DNA from: Antribacter soli
GTDB taxonomy: Bacteria > Actinomycetota > Actinomycetes > Actinomycetales > Cellulomonadaceae
Assembly: GCF_021568775.1 (NCBI RefSeq)
Contig: NZ_JAKGSG010000011.1
Location: 62,001-126,000, forward strand
Length of the DNA: 64,000 nt
Reading direction: 5' to 3'
Numbering within the stretch: position 1 is the first letter of the stretch; each line of letters begins with the position of its first letter. The translations under genes and the position numbers were made by a program. Positions 15,666 through 22,685 of the stretch are shown here, piece after piece. Below the pieces are notes generated by a model. That model had not been told where the DNA came from and searched no databases. It was given only the letters and a program-made list of their open reading frames with translations.

Positions 15666-16525
15666 GAGCCCGCTCCCGCCATCGCCTGCGCTCCCGCACC
15701 GGGGCGGGTCTGCTCGGCAAGCAGGTTGCGCAGCACCGTGGCGGCGCCGTGCTCGGCGAGGGTGCCGGTCACATGGTCGGCGGTGTCCTGCACGAGCATG
15801 GGGGCGTGCCCCATCGCGAAGGAGCGGGCGGCCCAGGCCATCGCCTCGAGGTCGTTGATGCCGTCGCCCACGAACACCGTGTGCTCCGGCGCTACGGCGA
15901 GGCGCTGGCGGATCGCGTCGAGTGCGGACGCCTTGGACAGCCCAACCGGGGTCACGTCCAGCCAGGACGGGGACGCGGGGTTGACCGTCACCCCGAGCGA
16001 CCGGACGGGTTCCAGCAGCACCGCGGTCGCGTTCGGCGCGGACAGGATCACGCGGGGCGCCGGTTCGGCTGTGAGGTCGTCGTCGGGCACGACGATCTGG
16101 CGACCGTTGACCTCGCCCGGGTCGAACAGCTCGGAGACGTGATACCCCCAGCCGACCTCCTCGACCGCGACCCGCACTGCCGGGCACAGGCGCCGGGCCA
16201 GGTGCAGGACCGGGGCGACGTCGAGGGTCTGGCAGGACTCGACCCGGTACCCGCACGGCCACGTCCGGTCCAGCCGGGCGGTCACCGCCCCGTTGGACGC
16301 CACGACGTATGAGCCGTTCAGCCCGAGCGCTTCCGCGACGGGCACGGCCCCGACCAGCGAGCGGCCGGTCGCCAGAACGACGACGTGCCCTGCCGCGACG
16401 ACGTCCGCGACCGCCTGCCTCGTCACGTCGGGGACGTCGGTGGTGCCGTCCGGGACCAGCGTCCCGTCGATGTCCAGCGCGATCAGCAGACGCGCGGCCG
16501 TCAGGTTTTCCGCGGTGGTGTTCAT
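15662..16525 (-). CDS. HAD-superfamily (Cof-type) phosphatase
   Basis: A 287-residue hydrolase. Motif I is LDIDGTLV (D18 nucleophile and D20), motif II is LATGRS, motif III a Lys in GLSKASALDAI, and motif IV GDGINDLEAM. The large cap between motifs II and III marks the Cof/sucrose-phosphatase (IIB) class that acts on small sugar phosphates or nucleotides. It overlaps both neighbours by ATGA junctions and belongs to the five-gene strand 15333-17192 with the resolvase-fold and small proteins. The substrate is unknown; together with the divergent HD phosphohydrolase it suggests nucleotide or sugar-phosphate handling. Confidence 0.88.
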   Translation of the reverse strand: MNTTAENLTAARLLIALDIDGTLVPDGTTDVPDVTRQAVADVVAAGHVVVLATGRSLVGAVPVAEALGLNGSYVVASNGAVTARLDRTWPCGYRVESCQTLDVAPVLHLARRLCPAVRVAVEEVGWGYHVSELFDPGEVNGRQIVVPDDDLTAEPAPRVILSAPNATAVLLEPVRSLGVTVNPASPSWLDVTPVGLSKASALDAIRQRLAVAPEHTVFVGDGINDLEAMAWAARSFAMGHAPMLVQDTADHVTGTLAEHGAATVLRNLLAEQTRPGAGAQAMAGAGS

Positions 16526-16923
16526 CGGACCGTCTCCGTCGTGGCGACCTCTTCGGTCGCCGTGTGGGTTGGTGTGGCGCGGCGAGGCAGGGTGTCGGTC
16601 AACCGGGACCTGCGCGCCGTCGCGTCCGGTGTGTGACCGAGGACCACGCACGAGGCGCCGTCGGGTTCGAGCTCGTGGACCAGGCGGGGGCGCGCCGTGG
16701 AGAGCCGGGCGCCCGCCGCAACGACGAGCACGTTCGCGTCGTGGTAGCGCACGGTCTGGACGACCTGGCTGATCGTGAACGTGTCAAACCGGTCGGTGAC
16801 CACCTGCGCCAGAGCCAGACCCTCCGCGCGGGCGTACTCCGTGACGGCGTCACGCTGCTCGTCCAGGCCCGCACCCTCTGGGGCGCACACATAGCCCACG
16901 GCCACCGGGCTCGGCGAGTTCAC
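16522..16923 (-). CDS. Resolvase-fold protein lacking the catalytic serine
   Basis: A 133-residue protein. Its first 100 residues align by eye with the N-terminal catalytic domain of serine recombinases: GYVCAPEGAGLDEQRDAVTEYARA corresponds to GYxRVSt..Q.ldxQrdal, and DANVLVVAAGARLSTARPRLV to the later strand and helix. However, the Arg and the nucleophilic Ser of Y-x-R-V-S are replaced (V-C-A-P), and no C-terminal DNA-binding domain is present. Such a protein should be unable to recombine DNA; it may serve as a nucleotide- or protein-binding fold. GTG start overlapping the upstream stop (GTGA). Function unknown. Confidence 0.7.
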   Translation of the reverse strand: MNSPSPVAVGYVCAPEGAGLDEQRDAVTEYARAEGLALAQVVTDRFDTFTISQVVQTVRYHDANVLVVAAGARLSTARPRLVHELEPDGASCVVLGHTPDATARRSRLTDTLPRRATPTHTATEEVATTETVR

Positions 16924-17192
16924 GAAACCACCCCGACCGGACGGCGCAGGACCGAGCGGACCTGGACCTCCAGCCCGTCATGCTCACCGGTCCACAACGT
17001 GTGCCCCGGGGCGAACATCCGGTGGTCGAGCGGGACGTCGCATCCGAGCGCTCTGGCGATCGACTCGCCGTCGGCCAAGCGCGCGGGTTGCAGGCAGATC
17101 CGATCCCGATTGATGGTGACCAGCTCGATGCGGTCGCGCCCGACGACATCGACGATCCGGGACGCGGCTTGGAGTCCGTTACCAATACCCAT
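16920..17192 (-). CDS. Small protein of unknown function, first gene of RiPP-side operon
   Basis: A 90-residue protein with start ATG 17192 preceded by GAGAGGTGG. Mixed alpha/beta character (ASRIVDVVGRDRIELVTINR, then DGLEVQVRSVL) with no domain recognised. First gene of the leftward operon that runs through the resolvase-fold, HAD and 110-residue genes to the maturase and precursor, all with 4-bp overlaps as far as 15333. Divergent from the XRE regulator at 17362. Confidence 0.68.
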   Translation of the reverse strand: MGIGNGLQAASRIVDVVGRDRIELVTINRDRICLQPARLADGESIARALGCDVPLDHRMFAPGHTLWTGEHDGLEVQVRSVLRRPVGVVS

Positions 17193-17361
17193 CGGGCACC
17201 ACCTCTCGCGACTGGTAGCGGGAGCCGATGCATCCCGCCTACTGTGTGAGCGGCGTCACGCCGCCTTGGTCTCAACCTTCGGGGAATCGACCTCGCAGAT
17301 GGACTGACCGCCAGTACGCGTTTTCGGGGCCCGACCTGGGGCGATCGACAGGGGACATCGC
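17193..17361. promoter_or_regulatory. Divergent promoter region, RiPP operon / XRE regulator
   Basis: This 169-nt gap must contain the start sites of both the leftward operon and the rightward regulator. TACTGT near 17239 is a -10-like hexamer on the + strand. No extended palindrome was seen, so the operator is not assigned. Inference from gene layout. Confidence 0.4.
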
Positions 17362-18480
17362 GTGGCAGGACCGTCAGCACTGACTCGGATGCAGGGCGAG
17401 GCCCGACGTGACGACGTCGGCGTCGTCGCCGCCTTCGTGTTCAAGCTGCTTCGAAGCGCTACCGGGTGCAGGCAGACCGACATCGCCGAGCGTCTGCGGG
17501 TGGACGTCAGCACGATCCAGGGGTGGGAGAGCGGCCGGCGTCCGCTATCTGCGCTGAGTACGACCAACCTGCTCAGGTTGCGGAACAGCCTGATCGCACT
17601 CGGCGCCCCGGCCTCGGCTGCCAAGGTCCTCATCGATGCGGTGGAAGCCGACGTGATCCTCTCGACCGTCATCGGTGCGGGCTCTTTAGTGATTGATGCA
17701 GGTGCGCATCCGCTAGGCGTTGCGGTGCTCCGCCGCTCGCTGCTGGCCCTGGTCACCTGGCCGTTCACCGGTGTCGCACCGGCTCCGTTGCGGGGACTGG
17801 GTACGCCACTTGGGCGTGGACCTGCGCCGACCTATCCCCAGCTCAGCGCCGACATGCGCGACAGGTTCTTCGACCACATGCTCACCGCCGCCGACTCGGC
17901 AACGAGCGGTGACGCCGCCCTCTTGCGCAGGCAGGCCGTCTACCTCCTCGGCTATGACAGCCGACCTGGCACGATGGCGTGGCTCACGACGGAATACCAG
18001 CGGATCGTCCGGGCGAACGGTGCGACGCACACCCCGGCTGGCTTCCTCCTCGGCAGATCAGCCGCGCTCGGGCTCGCCCGGCACGGTGACCTCGATCCGA
18101 TCCGACGATTCATCGGGACCGACCTCACCGAGCCACAGCACGCATCCGCGAACCTCGTCTACTGGGCCTACTGGCTCGGCGAGATTCCGGAGGCGTATGC
18201 GTCCGACGGGGACATGCTCTTGGGCGGTGAAGCGGTGTGGACAGGGCACCGGCTGATGGGGCACCTGCTCAACCATCTCGACGACCCGAAGCATGCCGAC
18301 TTGAACGCCCACACGCTGTGGTCGCTCGTCCTGGCCAGGCCCAACCTCCTCGACACCGGACCGGTGAGCCGGTCGGAGGCATCGACAAAGGTTGAGGTAG
18401 CCCTTCATGATGGCCTCGACCAGCGCGCCTACCGTGAGCTGTCCGAGGTGTACTTTGCGACCCGACTTGCTGGGCGATGA
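17362..18480 (+). CDS. XRE-family regulator with large C-terminal domain
   Basis: A 372-residue protein with GTG start and AGGGGA upstream. Residues about 28-62 form an HTH (LLRSATGCRQTDIAERLRVD, then VSTIQGWESGRRPLS). The remaining 300 residues are helical, without recognised enzyme motif, and resemble the tetratricopeptide-like C-termini of actinobacterial regulators that sit beside RiPP and small-molecule clusters. Divergent from the RiPP operon and 16 nt upstream of the HD gene, so it is the obvious cluster-specific regulator. Ligand unknown. Confidence 0.78.
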   Translation: MAGPSALTRMQGEARRDDVGVVAAFVFKLLRSATGCRQTDIAERLRVDVSTIQGWESGRRPLSALSTTNLLRLRNSLIALGAPASAAKVLIDAVEADVILSTVIGAGSLVIDAGAHPLGVAVLRRSLLALVTWPFTGVAPAPLRGLGTPLGRGPAPTYPQLSADMRDRFFDHMLTAADSATSGDAALLRRQAVYLLGYDSRPGTMAWLTTEYQRIVRANGATHTPAGFLLGRSAALGLARHGDLDPIRRFIGTDLTEPQHASANLVYWAYWLGEIPEAYASDGDMLLGGEAVWTGHRLMGHLLNHLDDPKHADLNAHTLWSLVLARPNLLDTGPVSRSEASTKVEVALHDGLDQRAYRELSEVYFATRLAGR

Positions 18481-18496
18481 CCAAGGAGGCAACCGC

Positions 18497-19075
18497 ATGA
18501 CCGACCATGTGACCGACCCGGAAGCGGCAAGCGTCGCAGACTTCGCTCACGAGATGGGCGTGCTCAAGCGCCTGCGCCGTGCCGGGTGGTGGCAGGTCGG
18601 TGTCCGGGACCCCGAGTCGGTCGCGGAGCACAGCCTCCGGGTCGCCCAGCTCGCCGCCTTGATCGCGGCCGAGGAAGGTGCCGACCCGGCCCGCGCGGCG
18701 TACCTGGGCCTGTGGCACGACTCGCAGGAGACCCGGATCACCGACATCCCGCACTCCGCCCGCCCGTATCTCGGCAAGGCCGACAACGAGACGATCACCC
18801 GCGACCAGGTCGCCCACATGCCCGACGCCGCCGCCAAGACCATCAGCGAAGCCGTGGTCGAGTACGAGGCGCAGGAGACCCTGGAAGCGCGGTGCGCCAA
18901 GGACGCCGACAAGCTCGAGTGCCTCCTCCAGGCCCTGGAGTACCGAGCGGCCGGCTACCAGCACGTCCAGAAGTGGATCGACAGCTCCCGCGGTGGGTTG
19001 GGCACGTCGTTCGCTGCTCGGGTGGCCGATGCCGCACTCGCAGGCAGCACCATGGGCTGGCACGACCGCGCCTGA
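18497..19075 (+). CDS. HD-domain phosphohydrolase (YfbR-like)
   Basis: A 192-residue metal-dependent hydrolase. The H...HD...D signature is visible as VAEHSLRVAQLAALIA, LGLWHDSQETRITDIP and a later Asp in CAKDADKLECLLQALEY, in the order of YfbR/5'-deoxynucleotidase-like HD proteins. ATG 18497 has AAGGAGG 7 nt upstream. It follows the XRE gene on the same strand and is the last gene of the element before a perfect 40-bp palindrome. Likely substrates are nucleoside monophosphates; the link to the RiPP is unclear. Confidence 0.85.
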   Translation: MTDHVTDPEAASVADFAHEMGVLKRLRRAGWWQVGVRDPESVAEHSLRVAQLAALIAAEEGADPARAAYLGLWHDSQETRITDIPHSARPYLGKADNETITRDQVAHMPDAAAKTISEAVVEYEAQETLEARCAKDADKLECLLQALEYRAAGYQHVQKWIDSSRGGLGTSFAARVADAALAGSTMGWHDRA

Positions 19076-19090
19076 TCGGCGCGCGGCTTT

Positions 19091-19109
19091 GGTCCGCGGA
19101 CAGTCCGCA
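19091..19109 (+). other. Possible right arm-type integrase sites
   Basis: GGTCCGC (19091-19097) and AGTCCGCA (19102-19109) copy the pair at 4937-4955 with the same spacing, 120 nt inside the putative attR. Consistent with arm sites of the integrase; similarity only. Confidence 0.35.
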
Positions 19110-19146
19110 AGACGTCCAGGACAGCCCGTCTCAAGCCACGGACGCC

Positions 19147-19186
19147 AACGGCCGGGAGCGTTGGAATTCCAACGCTCCCGGCCGTT
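19147..19186. terminator. Perfect 40-bp palindrome, bidirectional terminator
   Basis: Twenty bases starting AACGGCCGGG are followed directly by their exact reverse complement, centred on GGAATTCC at 19163-19170, with AA before and TTTT after. This can terminate transcription from either side. It closes the HD-domain transcription unit and lies 43 nt before the putative attR. Confidence 0.8.
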
Positions 19187-19228
19187 TTCGTGCCTGGCTA
19201 CACTGTGCCGTATGCCCGAATCACAGTC

Positions 19229-19244
19229 CGACGGCAACAGCTGA
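19229..19244 (+). other. Putative attR core (copy of prs 3' end)
   Basis: CGACGGCAACAGCTGA matches the prs terminus at 4889-4904 in 15 of 16 positions and still encodes DGNS-stop in the matching phase; the one change is silent. It follows the terminator palindrome and marks where chromosomal sequence resumes. Confidence 0.6.
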
Positions 19245-19336
19245 GCCGGTGTATCAGCGGGGTTCGCGCCGGAAAGCGGTCAGGGTTCGATGCGTTCGCC
19301 CGGTTCCTCCTGTTTGGTCATGCCGGAACCCTACTG

Positions 19337-19382
19337 TCGGCTCGTCGGCTCGTCCGGACATCGGCTCGTCGGCTCGTCCGGA
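19337..19382 (+). repeat. Direct repeat, 22 bp x 2
   Basis: Two identical 22-mers at 19337-19358 and 19361-19382, each itself starting with tandem TCGGCTCG units and ending GTCCGGA. They lie in the approximately 490-nt gap between the element end and the GT2-GtrA gene, which holds no convincing gene. Confidence 0.8.
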
Positions 19383-19428
19383 AGTCGCAGCCCGCGCGCG
19401 CTCTCGGTCCCGGAGAGTCGCCTTCGAG

Positions 19429-19528
19429 CACGCGGTTACGCACCATGCGGTCGCTCCCTCGGTGCGTAACCGCGTGATCGAAGCGGACTCACCGCAGGAC
19501 CGTGATCGAAGCGGACTCACCGCAGGAC
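19429..19528 (+). repeat. Hairpin fused to a 28-bp tandem repeat
   Basis: A perfect 16-bp inverted repeat (19429-19444 with 19461-19476, starting CACGCGGTTACG) with a 16-nt loop is followed by two exact head-to-tail copies of a 28-mer (19473-19500 and 19501-19528, starting CGTGATCGAAG). The first copy begins within the hairpin arm. Looks like an extragenic repetitive element or a scar of past insertions at the attachment region. Confidence 0.8.
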
Positions 19529-19737
19529 AGGGCCCGGGGCGCGCCCCGACCCGGACCTTCCGACGGAGTCGCGCAAGCATCTGGCGTCAACGGCGATCGG
19601 TGACGACCCCGGCGGACGCCGGCCGCACCCACGGTGTCGGTTCGGTCACGAAAGGACCATGTAATCGTTTAGGGCGACTTGACCCGGGACCCTCATACGG
19701 TGGATCGTGTCAGCACGCCCAACATCCGGGAGGCCCT

Positions 19738-20883
19738 GTGACCATCACCGTCGTGGTCCCGACGTTCAACGAGGGGCCGAACGTCGCCGAGCTCGTCCGG
19801 CGTCTCGCCGTGGCGCTCGCCAACCGGGACGCCGAGATCCTCTTCGTCGACGACTCGTCCGACGACACCCCCGCCGAGATCGAGCGCGCCGCCGCCGTCG
19901 CGCCCCTCCCGGTGCGGATGATCCACCGCGACACGCCCACGGGCGGCCTGAGCGGCGCCGTCGTCGAGGGTCTGCGCGTCGCGACGGGCGAGTGGGTCGT
20001 GGTCATGGACGGTGACCTGCAGCACCCGCCGGAGCTCGTGCCCGTGCTCGTGGCGCGAGGGCAGGACCTGTCGCTCGACATGGTCGTCGCCTCTCGCTAC
20101 CTGCACGGCGGGGATGCGGGCGGCCTGGACGGGCGCTGGCGCCGGTGGGCCTCCACGGCGTCGTCGCTGCTCGCCCGGTCGATGTTCCCGGTGCGGCTCC
20201 GGAACGTGACGGACCCGATGACCGGGTTCTTCGCCGTGCGCCGCGCGGCCCTCGACCTGGACGCGCTGCGACCGCGCGGGTTCAAGATCCTGCTCGAGAT
20301 CCTCACCCGGAACCGGATGGTCGTCGGGGAGGAGCCGTTCGTCTTCGGCGAGCGGTTCGCCGGAGCGTCGAAGGCGACGCTCGTCACCGGGCTGCGGTAC
20401 ATCGAGCAGCTCGCGTCGCTGCGGTTCGGGCGCATGTCGCGGTTCGCGATCATCGGCGGCTTCGGCGCCGTGGCGAACCTCGCGATCATGTGGCTCCTGG
20501 TGCACCCGATGCACGTCAACTACGTGGTGGCCGCCGTCGTCGCGGCCGTCGTCACGATCATCACGAACTTCGCGCTGCAGGAGCGGTTTGTCTTCCGCGA
20601 CCTGCGCAACGAAGGCCGCGGCTTCTGGAACCGGTTCGCGCACTCGTTCGCGTTCAACGGCACCGAGGCGGCGGTGCGGTTGCCGTTCCTGGTGTGGATC
20701 GTGGAAGCCACGGGTCTGCACGCGGTGCTGGTCCAGGCGGTCACCCTCGTCGTGGCGTTCCTGCTGAGGTTCGTCTTCCACGCCCAGGTGGTCTACAAGC
20801 CGCGGCGTACGACGCCGGCCGGGCTGCTCCCGGAGGCGGCATCCGACCTCGAGGCGGAGACGGGCAGCGAGCCCGCGAAGTAG
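19738..20883 (+). CDS. DPM1-like glycosyltransferase 2 fused to GtrA membrane domain
   Basis: A 381-residue bifunctional membrane protein. Residues 1-230 are a GT2 polyprenol-phosphate sugar synthase: VVVPTFNEGPNV, EILFVDDSSDDT, VVVMDGDLQHPP (DxD) and KILLEIL. From about residue 240 follow four hydrophobic helices of the GtrA/DPMS2 type (SRFAIIGGFGAVANL, NYVVAAVVAAVV, LRFVFHAQVVYK). Such fusions make polyprenyl-phosphate-mannose or -glucose and help move it across the membrane. GTG 19738 with GGGAGG 4 nt upstream. It stands alone between the element and rplY and could supply lipid-linked sugar for glycoprotein or wall polymer synthesis. Confidence 0.9.
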   Translation: MTITVVVPTFNEGPNVAELVRRLAVALANRDAEILFVDDSSDDTPAEIERAAAVAPLPVRMIHRDTPTGGLSGAVVEGLRVATGEWVVVMDGDLQHPPELVPVLVARGQDLSLDMVVASRYLHGGDAGGLDGRWRRWASTASSLLARSMFPVRLRNVTDPMTGFFAVRRAALDLDALRPRGFKILLEILTRNRMVVGEEPFVFGERFAGASKATLVTGLRYIEQLASLRFGRMSRFAIIGGFGAVANLAIMWLLVHPMHVNYVVAAVVAAVVTIITNFALQERFVFRDLRNEGRGFWNRFAHSFAFNGTEAAVRLPFLVWIVEATGLHAVLVQAVTLVVAFLLRFVFHAQVVYKPRRTTPAGLLPEAASDLEAETGSEPAK

Positions 20884-21187
20884 TTCGCCGCGAGAGCGTC
20901 GTGGTGTACCCACAACGATGCACCGGGCAGCCGACGGCCCCCGAGTTTCGGTGGCAGGCGGCGGGCGGGTACAGTATTCCGGTTGCCTCGGCGAGGGACG
21001 TCTGACGGCCGCGGCGGATCGAAAGACCCGTTTCGCGCCAACGTCCGTGATCGACTGGGTGGCCGTCGGTAGATTGCCCGGGCTCTCCGGGCCGGACCCG
21101 CACGCGCTGCCTCGCGTCCGTCACGCGTCCCACGCCGACGCAGCCGCCCCGCTTCCACAGCTTTCTTCCTTTCAGGAGTGAATCATC
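20884..21187 (+). promoter_or_regulatory. Leader/promoter region of rplY
   Basis: A 304-nt gap without gene. At 20897-20917 an imperfect hairpin containing TACCCACAACG follows the GT2-GtrA stop and probably terminates it; the same 12-mer occurs in the large hairpin at 28755. TACAGT at 20970-20975 is a -10 candidate, which would leave an approximately 205-nt untranslated leader before rplY, including a small stem GCCCGG/CCGGGC at 21076-21092. A ribosomal-protein-type leader regulation is possible but not shown. Confidence 0.4.
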
Positions 21188-21787
21188 GTGTCCGAGATCA
21201 AGCTCGTCGCCGAGGCCCGTACCGAGTTCGGCAAGGGCGCCGCCCGCCGCATCCGCCGCGAGGCCAAGATCCCCGCCGTCCTCTACGGCCACGGCACCGC
21301 GCCGGTGCACGTCGCCCTCCCGGGCCACGAGACCTCCCTCGCGCTGCGCCACAGCAACGCCCTCTTCTCCATCGAGCTCGAGGGCAAGGGCCAGCTGGCC
21401 ATCGCCAAGGACGTGCAGCGTGACCCGGTGCGCAACGTCATCGAGCACATCGACCTGCTCGTGGTGCGCGCGGGCGAGAAGGTCACCGTCGACATCCAGG
21501 TGAACATCGTGGGCGAGTCGGCCCCCGGCACCATCCACCTCGTCGAGGCGCAGACCCTGTCGGTCGAGGCCGAGGCCACGCACCTGCCGGAGTCGGTCGA
21601 CGTCGACATCACCGGCCTCGAGGCCGGCTCGCACATCACCGCGGCCGAGGTGAAGCTGCCGAAGGGCGCCACGCTGCTGACGGACGGCGACCACTTCGTC
21701 GTCGCGATCTCCGAGCCCCGCGGCGAGGCCGCCGCCGAGGAAGAGGCCGAGGCTGCGGAGACCGCCGAGGCCCCCGCCGAGGCCTGA
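21188..21787 (+). CDS. rplY: 50S ribosomal protein L25/CTC
   Basis: A 199-residue long-form (CTC, general stress type) L25 that binds 5S rRNA. The N-terminal L25 domain (AEARTEFGKGAARRIRREAK, then IPAVLYGHG) is followed by the TL5 C-terminal beta domain (GEKVTVDIQVNIVGESAPG) and a Glu/Ala-rich acidic tail typical of actinobacteria. GTG start with AGGAG upstream. It precedes pth, the conserved actinobacterial order, and is separated from it by a strong terminator. Confidence 0.95.
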   Translation: MSEIKLVAEARTEFGKGAARRIRREAKIPAVLYGHGTAPVHVALPGHETSLALRHSNALFSIELEGKGQLAIAKDVQRDPVRNVIEHIDLLVVRAGEKVTVDIQVNIVGESAPGTIHLVEAQTLSVEAEATHLPESVDVDITGLEAGSHITAAEVKLPKGATLLTDGDHFVVAISEPRGEAAAEEEAEAAETAEAPAEA

Positions 21788-21813
21788 CACCTCCGGCTGA
21801 CGTCGTCGCCGAA

Positions 21814-21895
21814 GTAGTACCTGCCGAAGCAGAACGGGCGGAGCCGCCGGCTCCGCCCGTTCTCGTTCGGCGGGTTCTACTTACGCAGGTACTAC
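21814..21895 (+). terminator. Nested terminator between rplY and pth
   Basis: An inner 15-bp perfect stem (AGAACGGGCGGAGCC, loop GCC, 21831-21863) lies inside an outer 11-bp inverted repeat GTAGTACCTGC (21814-21824) and GCAGGTACTAC (21885-21895). The inner stem is a standard terminator; the outer arms could compete or extend it. Confidence 0.8.
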
Positions 21896-21919
21896 ATCGC
21901 GGGAAGACGGAGAGGTGAC

Positions 21920-22525
21920 ATGAGCGACCAGCCCTGGCTCGTCGTCGGGCTCGGCAACCCCGGTCCGCAGTACGCGGGCAACCGGCACAACGTCGGCCAG
22001 ATGGTGCTCGACCTGCTCGCGGAGCGCACCGGTGCGCGGTTCGCCCGGCACTCCCGTGCACAGGCCGTGGTGGCCGAGGCGCGGCTGGGCATGCTGCCCG
22101 GCGGTCGGCCCGGACCACGCGTGGTCCTCGCCAAGCCGACCACGTACATGAACGTCTCCGGCGGACCCGTGAGCGGCCTCGTGAAGTACTTCGGGGTCGA
22201 CCTGGACCACCTGGTCGTGGTGCACGACGAGGTGGACATCCCCTTCGACACGATCAAGCTCAAGATCGGCGGGGGCGAGGGCGGCCACAACGGGCTGCGC
22301 GACATCTCGAAGGCGCTCGGCACCCGCGACTACCTTCGGGTGCGCGTGGGAGTGGGCCGTCCGCCCGGGCGCATGGACACCGCCGACCACGTGCTCAAGG
22401 ACTTCTCCGCCACGGAGAAGAAGGATCTGCCGATCCTGCTCGACGACGGGGCCGACGCCGTCGAGCTGCTGCTCACGGAGGGTCTGCTCGCCGCGCAGGG
22501 GAAGTTTCACGTCGCCAAGGCGTGA
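21920..22525 (+). CDS. pth: Peptidyl-tRNA hydrolase
   Basis: A 201-residue monomeric esterase that recycles peptidyl-tRNA released from stalled ribosomes. Signature regions: [19 protein letters not shown] (catalytic His in NRHNVG), [21 protein letters not shown] (conserved Asp) and GGHNGLRDI. Length and order are normal. It ends the core block before the polysaccharide locus. Confidence 0.97.
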   Translation: MSDQPWLVVGLGNPGPQYAGNRHNVGQMVLDLLAERTGARFARHSRAQAVVAEARLGMLPGGRPGPRVVLAKPTTYMNVSGGPVSGLVKYFGVDLDHLVVVHDEVDIPFDTIKLKIGGGEGGHNGLRDISKALGTRDYLRVRVGVGRPPGRMDTADHVLKDFSATEKKDLPILLDDGADAVELLLTEGLLAAQGKFHVAKA

Positions 22526-22577
22526 CTGTTCAGCCCCCGCGGCACGGCGCTGTGAACGCGAGACTCGGCCAGGCTGC

Positions 22578-22640
22578 GGGCGAAAAGTGGGCGAAAAACA
22601 GGGTGAAAAAGGGCAATAGGGTGAACTGGCCCTTTCACCC
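22578..22640 (+). promoter_or_regulatory. GGGYGAAAA repeats plus GGGTGAA/TTCACCC palindrome
   Basis: GGGCGAAAA (22578-22586), GGGCGAAAAA (22589-22598) and GGGTGAAAAA (22601-22610) are spaced by about one helical turn and precede GGGTGAA-N8-TTCACCC (22619-22640). Upstream of the first glycosyltransferase of the polysaccharide locus. The same motif recurs at six other places in the locus. A likely operator for an unidentified regulator. Confidence 0.65.
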
Positions 22641-22672
22641 TTCGCGGGCGTTCTTCGGGACGATTCACAACT

Positions 22673-22678
22673 TAATAC
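22673..22678 (+). promoter_or_regulatory. -10 box of a probable leaderless promoter
   Basis: TAATAC is 8 nt upstream of the ATG at 22686, so transcription should start at or within a base or two of the start codon. No Shine-Dalgarno is present, in agreement with leaderless translation. Confidence 0.5.
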
Positions 22679-22685
22679 TGCCCGC

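Larger units (their letters stand above)
4889..19244. mobile_element. Integrative (mobilizable) element in prs, with RiPP cargo
   Basis: An approximately 14.3 kb island bounded by the repeated prs terminal sequence. The left end carries integrase, an overlapping XRE regulator and a divergent excisionase. An AC-rich tract plus a palindrome cluster precede a MobF relaxase-helicase. The remainder is cargo, dominated by a cyclophane RiPP cluster. No FtsK/TraB translocase, VirB genes or replication initiator is recognisable, so transfer probably depends on another plasmid or element. On both sides the core chromosomal order (glmU-prs, then rplY-pth) resumes. Borders are inferred from the repeat and gene content. 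Confidence 0.75.

Noticed and set aside
4889-19244. Self-transmissible conjugative element (ICE) or prophage
   Set aside because: No FtsK/TraB, VirB-type, capsid, portal or terminase genes were seen; only mobilization genes are present.
19337-19528. CRISPR array
   Set aside because: Only two copies per repeat, repeats directly abutting or 2 nt apart, no unique spacers and no cas genes.
19254-19580. Minus-strand ORF with repeated SGRADEP
   Set aside because: The amino acid repeat is only the translation of the 22-bp DNA direct repeat; no RBS and no homologous-looking core.
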